Assembly (NCBI GenBank): GCA_021521415.1
Contig: JAIQDT010004219.1
Coordinates: 196,646 to 260,645 of the forward strand
From: Bidens hawaiensis
Taxonomy: Eukaryota > Streptophyta > Magnoliopsida > Asterales > Asteraceae
Direction: 5' to 3'
Length of the DNA stretch: 64,000 bases
In this document: piece after piece, positions 24,735 to 38,599 of the stretch
How positions within the stretch are numbered: position 1 is the stretch's first letter
Layout: every line of letters begins with the position of its first letter
The notes under the pieces: model-generated
Seen by the model: the letters and a program-made list of their open reading frames with translations, nothing else
Database searches by the model: none
Told to the model about the DNA's origin: nothing
Position numbers and translations under genes: made by a program

Positions 24735-25729
24735 GCTGACTTGAGGGGTGGACTTAGCTTTAAACCAGGGGTAGCCTCGCTACCCCTTAACTTTTCGTCG
24801 GTAGTGTAAATTTTCATATGTTTTTGTCGGTTCGTATTTCACTACCCATGAAAAAAATATAACGTTACCTCTGTTTGTTTAAAGGCCAACCAAATTAAAA
24901 GCCGAAACCAATTAAAGCCCAACCTAAATAAAACCACTGTTTATTGTTCTCTGATGCTTGAACGCTTGGTTTAGGCCGGACATCAACATTCAACAAAACA
25001 AAGTTTCATTCAGTCGCGGCTTCCACCCCACGCTACCCTACCCCCTACTGCCTCCTCCGGCACTGGACCTCCATGCTGCAGCCGAGTAGCTGATGGTCGG
25101 TGCTCCTTCGGTCCCTCTCCCACGGTTTGAATTCTACTTGTTCAATTTAGGTATTATTCTACTTCTATTTAAAATTTTAATTGTTTATTTGTTTATATAA
25201 ATTGTTAATTTGGAATTGTTTATGGGCAATTGAATGATTTTTATTTTATTTTTAACAGTAAAACTTCTTTTAATTTTTGTTGGCTACGGGGCTTGAACCC
25301 AAGCTCTCCCCCTCCAAAACCCCATTAGTAGCAATTGAAATGATTTACCTTTGTGAATGGACCACCACCCCCATGGTAGCAATTGAGTGATTGATATTGG
25401 TTTGTTGGATATTTGGGTAATGTACATTGGAAATTGTAATTGGTTAGGAGCCTATAGTTTATGTGTAAATTGATTATGGGTTTATGGTTTAAATTTTGTC
25501 CCTTTTAAAATTAGAAAACTTGGAAAATGAAACTAGACTTATTAGTAATCTTTTTAAACGAAAATTTCAAGAAAATGGTGATATTATCACAAACTATTGT
25601 ATGAAAATACGATAAAAAATTTCGGTTATTATATTAAATACGGTAAAAAAATATTTTGTTTGCATTGTATGAAATATGGTAAAAAATATATTTTTGAACG
25701 TTTCCCTTGAAATTATCCACCACTGACTT
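24735..25729. mobile_element. probable hAT-like insertion nested in the solo LTR
   Basis: A 979-bp segment (24743-25721) is bounded by GCTGACTT (24735-24742) and ACTGACTT (25722-25729), seven of eight matching. Weak inverted ends are GGGGTGGACTT and, complemented, GGTGGATAATT. The interior has a GC-rich stretch at 24990-25130 that may be captured sequence, but no reading frame is convincing. The superfamily call rests on the 8-bp duplication only. Confidence 0.5.
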
Positions 25730-26013
25730 TTAGTATGCATGCATGTGTTGTTGATGACGTGGTGAGCTTAAGGTGCGTAGGAGACTATCTATATTGAAGA
25801 TTAGTTAGTGAAAGAAAAGTTTGTGGAAAAGTTTTAGTTTCCGCTGCAAATTGTATATGCTTTCGCGTTGTTGAACTGAATTTATGAGTAAATCCGACAC
25901 TAAAGCAGGGGTCCAGGGCCTTACAAAGCATGCCCCGGGAATATCTCATACGAGGTAAGTGATCGTGTTGCCAGTTTCTTTTGTCTTGGCTTTTAGTTAA
26001 CGTAGTTTGCTGT

Positions 26014-26492
26014 ATTTGTATCAATGTTTTAAAAGTAGGTTTACAAGGCCGAGTACTCTCCGAGTACTCGCTACAAGGTATGTCGCCGAGGGGAGTTTCT
26101 TAAACTCCGCCTAGCTAGTTACTAAGAATCGATCAAAGGTGGTTAACCTCAGCCAGAATCACATCTTGTTGGTGAACCTATGCCGATTTTGACTTAAAAA
26201 ATAAAACATAATTCGTATTTCTATAATATTAATGAACAAATATCATTTTTTTAATTAATGATTAGCAATTTTTTGAATAATTTATCATTTAAAAATGTAT
26301 TTCTCTTATTTATATTGATATTCACATATTTTGTTATAAATATTGGTAAACTAATGATATTTTGCATATATATAATACCCAAAAATTAATTTTCATTATA
26401 TTTACCATGTCCGAGTACTCCCCGAGTACACCCAACTTCCCAATCAACCGCCTAGGGTCCACCTAACGACTTTTAAAACCATGATTTGTATC
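26014..26492. mobile_element. MULE-like TIR element with exact 9-bp duplication
   Basis: The 461-bp element at 26023-26483 is flanked by ATTTGTATC at 26014-26022 and 26484-26492, an exact 9-bp duplication typical of Mutator-like elements. Ends are AATGTTTTAAAAGTAGG and, complemented, CATGGTTTTAAAAGTCG. Both sub-terminal regions contain CCGAGTACTC motifs (26050-26070 and 26409-26430), so the inverted similarity goes beyond the tips. No transposase. Confidence 0.75.
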
Positions 26493-26776
26493 CAATCATG
26501 TAAACAAGAGTGTCTTCACCAAATTAATTTCTATAACAACCAACTAAATATTATGTATAAACACGCATAACAGCCACGAGTATTTACAACCACAAATCCT
26601 CCCACGATAGGAACCCAATTTTGATCAATTTTTGAGTGTCTTCAGCAAATGAATTGTAAAAAGTGAACACATGCATTAAATTTCGTTTTTTTTTATTACT
26701 TGTATTTACTTGGTACTTACATAAGAAGAAAAAATGATTAGAAAAACAAACCAATATAAAACGAATATGTAATTGG
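26493..26776. other. start of duplication unit B and 3' flank of DC1 copy B
   Basis: Homology to unit A begins at about 26640 (ACATGCATTAAATTTCG, compared with 15140). It probably includes the 3' UTR of DC1 copy B. Confidence 0.55.
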
Positions 26777-28204
26777 CTATTTACTCATACCTTCACAACA
26801 GTCTATATGAATTGCAAACTTACATCTTAAACACTTAAGATCATATGGTATTGGAGTCTTGCACCACAACCACTTCTAGCAAATGCGCCATCGTTTGCAA
26901 TCCCTTGAACGAATGAAAGGGGGTGTGGATGCACTTTAGCATTGCTATATGTGCCCCCAAACTTCACATTCAGAAAGTCATAAATGGGTTCCACATGATA
27001 GGCCCTTCTCGTATATGTTTTGTACCTAAGTATTGATGGAGCACAATCCGTATGCATAGACTGCATGCACTCTTGGCAATGATAGAATGAACATTCGGGA
27101 TTAAGTTCCTCCTCTCAAACTTCACAAAAGTATTCGCTTTTATGGTTCTCAACGGGAAAGTAACTTAACTTCATAGGATGCTTGTCACACTTGATTGTAG
27201 TTGTCTCAGGTATTAACAATGCACACTCGAGGTGTACATAGAAATCACAAGCATGGCAACGGAATCCATAAATCTTAAATGAAAACATAACACGGCATAT
27301 ATCACAAAAATCATATGGCGTGTTATAAACTCTTGAAAGGAGGTGATTTGGGTGAGAAATATAAGTGATTTCTTTAGGTAAGAAGGCACATAGAACATCA
27401 ATATTGTAGTCACTGCATTCCTCACAACAATAGGCAAATCCATTGCAGATAAGTTTGCAAATATTACAACAGAACACCCCAAAGAACTTATTGGGGATTT
27501 TCGAACGGAGAATTAGGATATGCTGTGAGTGATCAGGGTGGCCTTTCAATTCAGTAGGTAGCCGGGAGCACCACTCATGAAGCACAAAATTGCAGTGCTC
27601 TTCCTCATTGGCACACACATAGATTGGGCCACTCATTATTGGTCTAACACATACGTCGCATAAGAGTTCAATCCTTTTCGTTGGATCATGATAGGATATT
27701 GATTTTATTCTTGAATAGGTGGGGCTTGTGATATCAGTACTACATTGTGCATCCTCCAACATTAGTGGATGTTAGTGGCTAATGTGTACTTTGGTGCCAT
27801 CGTTAATTTCTAATACATGTGGTCCATTTTCCTTGAAAAACAAGTGTTTTAGTATGCTACAAGATGGATCAGGAAATGGGAGGTGAAGAAGGTCAGGATG
27901 TTCGGCATCTTTATAGATTTTTACCGTTGTACCTGATAGAAAAACAAAATTACTTCGAGTACTAAATGATTAGTAATGAGAAACCATTAACTAAAGGCTT
28001 AAACAAGCCAAGTCACATGCGACCTACTAAAGATCGGCTCGAAAAAAACTAATATAAAGTTGAGCTTAAACGAGCTAAGTCCAAACTCGAGCTTATAAAT
28101 AAGCTTGTTTAATAAACGAGCCCGGGCTCAAGTCGACTCGCTAGCCTAAAAAGGCCTATATTATTTATATAATTTGTATTATATATATAGAGAGAGAGAG
28201 GGGG

Positions 28205-28520
28205 TTAGGTTAGAATAAAAACCCACTTGAGTTGTGAAAACTCTAGAAACTCATTCTCAACCACATGTTTTTAATTAAAGATTAAATCTTGTGGTCCACA
28301 ATTAAAGTTAATAAAAAAATGTTAAAGTTTTCTTACACTTTCTCTCTCCTGAAAACATATATATAAATTTCTAAAAAAATGTAAAAAAATAGCAAAACAT
28401 TTTTTTTATGTTTTCGATGTTTTATATTAAATGTTACAACATATATTACATGTTACAAAAAAAAAAGATGTTACATAGGGTTTTCACGGGTTTTCTCAAC
28501 TCAAGAGGGTTTTCAAACTA
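28205..28520. mobile_element. nested MITE-like inverted-repeat element
   Basis: The left end (AAAACCCACTTGAGTTGTGA) and the right end (CTCAACTCAAGAGGGTTTTC) are imperfect inverted repeats around an AT-rich core. It is absent from the same intron in copy A. Family not identified. Confidence 0.55.
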
Positions 28521-28560
28521 TATTTCTCCTATATATATGTGTATATATATATATGTATAT

Positions 28561-28832
28561 ATATAGGGATAGGTTATTGTAAAAAGACAATGCTTCCTAG
28601 AAATTGTAAGAACAATTATGGGCCATTAGATTAGGGGATCCAAGGGTTGAGATTTAAAATTAACAAAAACCGACATAGTTTCCTATAATTACTCTTTCAC
28701 CATTATAACCGACATAGTTTCCTAGAATTATTCTTTTACCATAGGTTTTAATGCCAAATGTCAAAAAATGTATTGGTTCTTACCATTCATAGGAAACTTT
28801 TTATTCTTATTTGAACCATTTTCTATATATAT
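28561..28832 (+). mobile_element. nested MITE-like element, relative of 18495-18765
   Basis: It begins GGGATAGGTTATTGTAAAAA and carries ACCGACATAGTTTCCTA twice. It is the inverted counterpart of the element at 18495-18765. Confidence 0.65.
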
Positions 28833-29773
28833 AACAATTAATAAGAAACAAGCTGAGCTCGAGCTTGAAAAGTTATTCACGTAGTTGAGCTCGGGTTTGG
28901 CTTGGCTTGTTTACACCTCTACCACTAACATAGAAGCAACTCTAAATATATTATGCAAATCTGCCTAGAGGTTTAAGGATGGACATGAAAGGCTCGTTTA
29001 TTGATGTTACGCACTTCAGATGAGTATAGTATCTGCATTTTTCATATTTGTAAATCCAAAGATTATCATAATAAAATGTTAGACGGCATAGCCTACATGG
29101 TGGGTTAAATTTGGCTTCTTGATCTGCTTTTGGAAAGGAATAACAAGGTCGAGCGGATGAACATGGGATACACAATTATCTGTAATCTGCTGAATTTGTA
29201 ATTTTTCGGTAGGAAAGCACAATGATTATGAATAAATGGGCCGTGGCACATAGGAAAATGATAGAATGTCCCTTCTTGTTTCTCACCACAGGCGTCACAC
29301 TTGCATAAAATTTGTTTCGCCATGCAAACTAGAGGGTGTGTATGGCTAGGATGATATATGATATTCTTTTGTAACCTTTTTGCGGCACATTTTACATCAA
29401 CATGAAAAAAACATTGAGAACAATGATAAGCAAGGACGTAACGCCTATGAAAGTCGTTACAAATATTACACCGCCAAGGGGCATGCCATTTGCGGAAGTG
29501 AAGAGTGTGAGCATGACAAATGTCTTCCATCCTTTCTGGAAGTTGTGTACAAAATTTATGAATAGAGTAACCACATTGAGAACACGTGTAATAATACCCA
29601 TGAAACCAGTTGATTTCTTCATGACATTGGAAGCATAAACATTGAAAGTCTTGTTTTGCAATTAGTTCATTCTCGTCTTCCTCCTCTTCCTCGTCTTCTT
29701 CGTACTTTTCTTCGTGTTGCAGTTGTTCCAACCACAAATCTATGAGTTTTAATGGATGCTCGTGTTCGAACAT

Positions 29774-31450
29774 GATATTTTTTTTCAATATAGTATGTGA
29801 AGAAACAAATGTTATATAATGAAAGCAAATGTTTTGAAACGAAATGAGAACTGGGAAGATAGTACAATCGAAAATGAGAAGGGGTGATCAAGTTAGAAAA
29901 AGGATTGTATAATAAAGCTCGCAAATAAAACAGATGGCTAGTAAGAACCAAACTTTGTGGATTAATGCAAAAGGATATATACATCCTTATCTTCATTGTT
30001 AAGTTTAGAATTAACGAAGTAGAATACTTTTAACACTTTTACAGTTGTATTATACCCAAAAAAAAATTTGTTGGATAAATTGATATTTGCAAAAGTATCA
30101 TCTATCGATGTTATCCATCTCCATCTATCTATATAAATGATTATCAAAAAAATCATACGTATCACTCTGTAGTTGCTTCCCATCTCTCTCAACCTACTAT
30201 AATGCTTGAATTGTGATTTGAGACTTTTCATGTGTTTAAACCCGAATTCGTAGTTATGGGTCTCATCAAAACCGGATACTACTTAAATTGGTTATAACAT
30301 CTCATTTATTTGTGAAACTCTTTCATAATCAAACAATAATTTTCACGGGTCATGGGTCTCATCAAATCCAGATAGCTCTTAAACGGGTTATAACCTCTTA
30401 TTTATATTGTGAAATAACCCCTTAATTATCAAACAATAAGTTTCGCGGGTCATGGGTCTCGCCAAACCCTGATAGCCCTTTAATGGGTTATAAGATCTAT
30501 CATCGTCAACCTAATTTAATTTCTCTCCTCTAAATAAGTTTCGCCGGTCTGGGTCTCACCAAACCCGGGTCATGGGTCTCACCTCCCCTCTCATGCATCA
30601 ACCATCATCGCCACCTGCATCAACCGTCCCTTTCTCATAAAACAAATATTTGTGTTCATATTTGTTCATTTAAAAAATCACATGTTCTATTTTTATGTTC
30701 GTTCGTTAAAAATCTAAAAAAATGTGCACATCTCAGTTGAAAGATCCAAAACGTTAAAAATATAACAAACATAACAAACTAATATATACGTATTAAATCA
30801 AGACAAAACTATGTTAAAAAATAAAACAAATCATTACAAAACATAAAATAACAAAACGATTAAAAGCAAAAACCTAAATAAATCCTCATAACACAAGGAC
30901 TCAAACTAGTTATTCTGCTAAATTGCTATGGATATTGAATCATAAAGATTTTCGTATATGTAGATGTTAAAACATAAAAGGTCATAAAAATGATGAGGGT
31001 GATAAGAATTTGCAGGCTTTTAGATAGTTGAGATAAAACCCTAAAAAAATAAAAAAAAATCATAATTTAAAATATATATCAAAAATAAAAAGCAAAATAT
31101 GTATTTAGCTTTATTTGTATTATTGGCGACACAAGTCATGTAGGTATCGAAAATGTCAATAAAGTAATTAAAATTTTAGTTATGACCATCATCTCTTTTT
31201 TATTTAAAAAAAATTATAAAAGAAATACATGTAAACTTATTGGTTTTTTACTTGAATTCCATTACAATTTGAAGCAAGGTATATTTTTTTTTCCGTATTC
31301 TTTTACTAGTAAAGTTAAAGAGAAAATGAAGCTAGAAGTTATGGATCACTTCCATAGAAATAGAGAGAAAGAATAAGAACTGAAATGAATTTTGCTTAAC
31401 CACGCTAAAATGGATTTAGGTTATGGAGGTGACATGTGAGACTTCTATGT
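29774..31450. other. spacer of unit B, left part
   Basis: No gene. It includes the presumed 5' flank of DC1 copy B and segments shared with unit A. It also holds a tandem block at 30240-30600, listed separately. Confidence 0.55.
30240..30600. repeat. tandem repeat of about 120 bp with GGGTCATGGGTCTCACCAAA
   Basis: Three to four imperfect units contain CATGGGTCTCATCAAAACC, GATAGCTCTTAAACGGGTTATAA and AATCAAACAATAA. The reverse complements of these strings occur in the duplicated element at 41.0-41.9 kb, so the two regions belong to one repeat family. Confidence 0.7.
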
Positions 31451-31991
31451 AAATTGGAAATAGATAATCATATCTTTTGTTTTTGTGTATTGGCTGATAA
31501 TAATCGCATTTTTAAAAATCACTACCAACGGTCCAACCTTTCAACTATTTTTGTCTCAATGGTCTTTCGTTAAAAAAACACTTAACGTCGTTACGTTTTT
31601 TTTCCGAGTTTCAAACCGATGTTTTAGGGCTTTTGATCGCAAGAATGATACGAGTCAACTGACGTAAAACTTATCTCGAAACGATGTATCAAATAGATTG
31701 ATTTTTGTTAATTGGAAATTCAAGCACCCGAATTGAAACATTGTTTCTGTTTCGTCGTTTGGATCACCGTTTCGAGATAAGTTTACGTCCGTTGACGCGT
31801 ACCATTCTTCCGATCAAAAGCCCTAAAACATCGGGTTGAAACTCGGAAACAAGCGTAACGGTGTTAAGTGTTTCTTAACGGATTACCATTGAGACAAAAA
31901 TAGTTGAAAGGTTGGACCATTGGTAGTGATTTTTAAAGGTGGGATTATTATCGGCCAATACACAAAAGGTGAGATTATTTATTTCCAATTT
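31451..31991. repeat. long inverted repeat (foldback), arms about 235 bp
   Basis: The left arm (about 31451-31687) and right arm (about 31764-31991) are reverse complements at roughly 85 percent by eye. Strings in the left arm such as CAACCTTTCAACTATTTTTG, GATGTTTTAGGGCTTTTGAT and AACTTATCTCGAAACG appear complemented in the right arm in mirror order. The loop is about 75 bp. Unit A lacks it at the matching place (about 19510-19530), so it inserted into unit B. It is likely a foldback or MULE-type MITE. A transcript would fold into a long hairpin. Confidence 0.85.
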
Positions 31992-34097
31992 GCCTTCTTT
32001 ATAATTTATATTAAGACTAAATGGCATTTTGCTCTTTAAAACTAAACTGTCACCCTTTTTGTTTTCTTAAAATTTAGCACAAGAATCCAACACAAAAAAT
32101 GCAGTGGTAAAATACAACAGAAAAAAACTGAACAGCCTAATCCTTACCAGTCGAAAGCCACATAAACATGATTTGTTGACTACTCATTTTGATAGATAAT
32201 TAAAAGATAGCGTGTTTGCATAATCAAACTTTAAGAATACGTTCATCAGAGATGTTGTGAATATTGTCAGGACCAGAAAGAGTCCATCAGAGATGGTGTT
32301 ATCTATCACGAACCTAAATGTGCATCTACTCCTCCCTTTGACTACAACCACAATTATTCTTCCCAATGAATGTCTCCAAATGCGTCATGATATAAATCCC
32401 AAACTCTGCATAGTTACCTTTTGTTTCACAATTTAATTTCCTCCATTTCGGTGCTAACGTATCTAATGTATCACCCTTTGTATTCCCAACAAACCGTAGA
32501 TAACCAACAAAAAAACTCCTTCGGCATACATGAATTATTTTATAATATGTACAATATCAATACATAATAAAAAGGCTACACTCTATAAGGAGTCAACAGG
32601 TTTTTACCAGTCAACTAAAATATTCTTTTGATCAAAACAAAACAAACCAAATAAAATGATTAACTGACATAATCGAAATGAAAACCATATCATATGTGGT
32701 TGGTGTCATTTTAATCATATCCTTATTCAGCATGCGAGTAAATTTTGTCTCTACAACGCCACGTCTCTGTTAAGTCGTAGTCTCTAAAAGCCAAATGTGT
32801 ATCTTTTTTTAAAAAAAAGAAGTATCATATTATGGGAAGGATCATTCTGTTAAAAAAAAGTATGACAGAAAAAAGACAGATTAATAGAGTTCTACACACC
32901 TATAAGGCTATAATAACAGCACTACACACCTGAAGTGCATGCCCTACACCTACACAATATGTACTTATGCAATGTATATAGTACTTCCGTATGCCTTTAT
33001 ATGTAAAAATGTAGCTACATATTAATACTATCTGTAGTTACTAACCTACACATCTTTATTTACTGTTGAATTAGAAACATGACCGGCCTCAAATTTGACT
33101 TCATTTTAATAGTAAATACAAACTGTGCTTATTATCCTACACATCTTTATTCATCATCTCTACATTGTATAGATTAGATGCAAACACATAGCCTACCAGG
33201 ACGATGGTTCCAATAAGCAAACTTCTGTATCAGACTTTATAACTAAACTAAAACACGACATCCATAATATACATTAAAATGTTTTTATCAGATACAAAGC
33301 ATATATACACACTAAATATTACTATCCTACATACTAGCATATATACCTACATGCTACCATACCATACCTACCAAAATAACATCACGAGGGGTATACATTA
33401 TGCAATAAACATAAACACGATCTCGAACTAATATGGTAGGATCACTTACTTCAATAATTAAGCATCCACAACATATATTACTTACCACACAACACATGTA
33501 AACTAATTGTTTTTTTTTCCTTAGATTCCAACACAATTTGAAGCAAGGCTATTTTGCTCTATCCTTTTCTTTTGCGAATTGCGAGCAAAGTTAAAGAGAA
33601 AATGAATTTTGTGTCAATTCAGTTTCGTTTGGTGTGATTTTAAAATTATGATTATTCAGACAAATTAATGTCTAATCATGTCAGTTGCATTCCAATAGAT
33701 CCTCGTTAAGGGGTTTGGACTGTGCTCATTCCATTTGCAAACTCATTTAAGCATGATGCATCCGTTATCTCATTGCTAACTTGTCGTTGATGACTTCCGT
33801 CACTTTAAAAAACCATATTAAAAATATATGTTCTGCTACAATCAAGTATATGCAGTGCTAATGTGTTATAGAGCACCTGAACTGATTCAATTTATTGAAT
33901 GTCAGTTTTGTCAAAATTTCAGTTTGTTTTGCCAATTGAATGATATTTCATTTAAAGTTGAATACTTCATATAAAACTAAAAAACCGACCAGCCTATGAA
34001 AAACTGTTTCAGCCTCCATTGACATACAGCAATTTGTATTTCAAAGAAATGTTTTATGAATAATGAGTATATATTGCTATGATCAACAACTATCATT
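31992..34097. other. spacer of unit B, right part
   Basis: AT-rich, no gene. It contains the segment shared with 14822-14935 (at 32216-32330), and a second copy of the CAATTTGAAGCAAGG stretch (33535-33552, also at 31265-31280). It then runs into sequence collinear with unit A leading to the HCT 3' end. Confidence 0.55.
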
Positions 34098-36091
<1,994 letters not shown>

Positions 36092-36133
36092 TTACAAGTT
36101 GGTGTTTATTTGGTGTGAAGCGTGTTTTGAGTT

Positions 36134-36145
36134 GGTTTTATAATG
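36134..36145 (-). promoter_or_regulatory. TATA-like box of HCT copy B
   Basis: TTATAAAACC on the minus strand lies about 95 bp upstream of the ATG at 36040, a normal distance for a plant TATA box. The promoter appears to have outlived the reading frame. Confidence 0.45.
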
Positions 36146-36180
36146 CAACTCGTTTTCCTTTATTTTTTTAAAAAAAATTT

Positions 36181-38580
36181 AAATTGGTTTCACCAACCGC
36201 TTGGTGGATGACCTAATCAAAAGTTTTAGTTTTGAGTTTTGACTAATGGCGAATTAGTGAATTAAGAAATATAATATTACGACTTCAACTTAAGATAAAC
36301 GAAAGCTTGAAAGTAAAGCAAGTAACAAATAGTTAGTGAAATTTTGGCTATATATTTTAAATCTATGATAGGGAGAGTTGAACGATTAGTTGATTAAAAT
36401 TTTTAAAAAAATTGATGTACATTTTGTCACAAGACGATTTATTATATGTGTTATGTGTAGGCTTAATATACATATGCTGAATTGCTAATTGATGCTTTTT
36501 TTATTGACCGGGTGAGTTATGTATATGTGGATTTTGTAAAAACGCAAAGAAAAAAAATAATTTAGGCGTGACAAGTTAAGGAGAACGTAGATTGGTTTGG
36601 CTCTCTTTTGAATTTATAATCGATTGGTTTTGTAAAAATGATTTGATTATTCTGTTAGGAATGTGAGATAATTCAAGTTCGTTCGAATAATAAGTTGAAT
36701 TAAGTTTGTTTTGAGTCACAGGAAAGGGTAACAAATTTCTTAATTTGTAAAGGATGATGATGCTGAAAGTAGTATATCTTTTTATAAGAATCTATTACAA
36801 AAAAAATGAATATGATTTATTTGAGCTTTCATGATTTCTAGACATTCTATGGCTCATCACGCGTAAATTCAAGAATATATACCATGTAGCGTGCTATGTA
36901 AGTTAGTCATGGTGTCAATGACAATATGATAGCTTTGTAATTAAAAAAATATGCGATACATCAAGTCATCAACTATGGTTATATGTGTTTTTCTTAACAA
37001 CGTTTGGAACCATCCCTAATATCTGGATAAGTCTTTCTAAGATAGGATGTCAACCGTTCATACTGATTTTGACATTCCATATCTGACTCACTCAAATACA
37101 CCATCAAGAATGAAACTCACTACTGTGAGAAAGCCTTATTGGATCAGATTTCAAACTTAAGACTCCAAGCCTTAATCATCATCTCAATATCTCTAAAACA
37201 GAGGGCAACTTATGGTTATATAAAGTTTATTAAGAGTAGGTTAAGCCTTATAAAAGAGGGTTTGTCAACTCTATTACTAAATACTCTAATTCTTAACATA
37301 AAATTATACATTTCAAATTCATTTAATCTACTTTATCTTATAAGGTATCTTCGTTATTTTATTATTTTTCCTTTTCTATGTCAACAAAACAATATATTTT
37401 TAAATTCTTTAAATATAACTAACATAACAATAAATTTGTATAAGCTTTCAATTTAATTGAAGATCACATGTTACTGTTTAAATATTTATTAAAATTAAGT
37501 ATTGTGACATCTGGGTAAATCGTCAGTGACCAGTTTGATACGGAAACGATGCACGAAACATAAACACATGACAAAAGATTGTTTTATGTTTCACATTCAA
37601 GAAAAAAGTAAGTAACAATATGTATATTGTGATCACAATTCTATACATAAAACTGATTTCGAATAGAGAAATAATATGTTGGAAAGTTGTTTGTTGGTGA
37701 AAAAATGATTAGGATAAGGAAGGTGATATTGGTGGGTAAAGGGGAGTTGGTGAGAGAAAACGTCCAAACACTTCACCAACTCTCATTTAGACTTATAATA
37801 ATGGAAATGGAAATATGTGTCACCCATGTAGGTCCAACTGTCCAAGCACCCTCAGACTTTGACTTATACTTTTCGACACGATAGTGTTTTTGTTGTCACT
37901 AAAATCTGTAATGATCATGGTGAGTGGCCCTAATGTTATCCTTATTTCCTAAATAGTTGTAAATATTCTATTTTTGAAAGGAAAAAATATTGTCATTTTT
38001 GGAGAAAAGGAATATTAATCAGTGCAGTTTAAATCATGTTTTATAGACATTCAAAAAAAATAATAATCATCATATTTAATAGCTTTTTTAGTTGCCATGG
38101 TTATGTTTAAAGTTGTTATAGGAGAGTAAAATGAATTTGTCTTCAAGAAAGCTGAGAAATGGTCAAAAAGGAAAATGGACTCTGAAATCATTTGATCTAG
38201 TGTTTTTCAAGTCTTACATCGTGACCAATCTTCAATCTTGTATTTCCAATTCCATATGAATTATTCGGTCATTTTCAGGAAGATTTGGAACATATTAACG
38301 ATTGTAACGAGTACCACAAATGAAAAGATGGTGTTAGAAGTAAACCATACACTATATCAGTAGGGATGTTATATTCAAAAACCACCCCTTTGATGCAGTT
38401 TCGACTAGCAAATAAATGGCTCAAGAACGCAATGATTCCATCCAAACGATTCGAACCGAATGATTCGGTTAGCAAAGAGCTTACAATTCTTTATTAAAAT
38501 CAATCAATTGTCTAAACAAAAGACCTAACAATCCTATTTATAAATAAAAAACAAACATCTGGGTCGGGCCTAGTTAATGA
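36181..38580. other. intergenic, no gene recognised
   Basis: AT-rich. Open frames at 37139-37456, 37687-37884 and 38275-38475 have no domain, no splice context and AT-driven composition. I see no gene. Confidence 0.55.
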
Positions 38581-38599
38581 GCTGAATGCTCCTGCATCA

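Larger units (their letters stand above)
22277..25930 (+). mobile_element. solo LTR (3.6 kb) inserted in HCT copy A
   Basis: The block at 22282-25925 begins TGTAACATCCGACC and ends GGCCTTACA (TG...CA). It is flanked by AAACA (22277-22281) and AAGCA (25926-25930), a 5-bp duplication with one mismatch. Comparison with the uninterrupted exon of unit B (CTCCAAACATGGCC near 34607-34620) gives the same junctions. No gag/pol is present. A TATA-like CATATATAAGC at about 22439-22449 suggests plus orientation. It carries its own internal repeats and a nested insertion (24743-25721). The length fits long LTRs of Tekay/Del-type chromoviruses, which is inference. Confidence 0.78.
27994..28918. mobile_element. 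TIR element in the intron of DC1 copy B, with nested MITEs
   Basis: Same insertion as 16499-16937 of copy A: ends AGGCTTAAACAAGCCAAG and GGCTTGGCTTGTTTACACCT. It is longer because two later MITE-like sequences (28205-28520 and 28561-28832) have landed inside it. Confidence 0.6.
26777..29773 (-). pseudogene. DC1-domain gene, copy B, with two stop codons and several frameshifts
   Basis: Two exons on the minus strand. Exon 1 runs 29773 to about 28961 and starts MFEHEHPLKLIDLWLEQ. Exon 2 runs from about 27932 to 26777. It has the same Cys/His module order as copy A (CSQCGYSIHKFCTQLP, CNICKLICNGFAYCCEEC, CHACDFYVHLECALLIP). Lesions are 1-nt deletions near 29206 and 29148; an intron donor changed from GT to GC (CTAG|GCAGAT); an in-frame TAA at 27772-27774 where copy A has CAA (Gln); a TGA at 27115-27117 replacing TGC, a zinc-ligand Cys in copy A; and a 1-nt shift near 26846. 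One more Cys ligand is Tyr (IYKYEKC). Restoring the last frame would give a normal end at a TAG at 26777-26779. None of these lesions is shared with copy A. Confidence 0.8.

Noticed and set aside
37139..37456. 105-codon gene
   Set aside because: Composition is Leu/Ile/Asn from AT-rich DNA; no conserved motif or gene signals.
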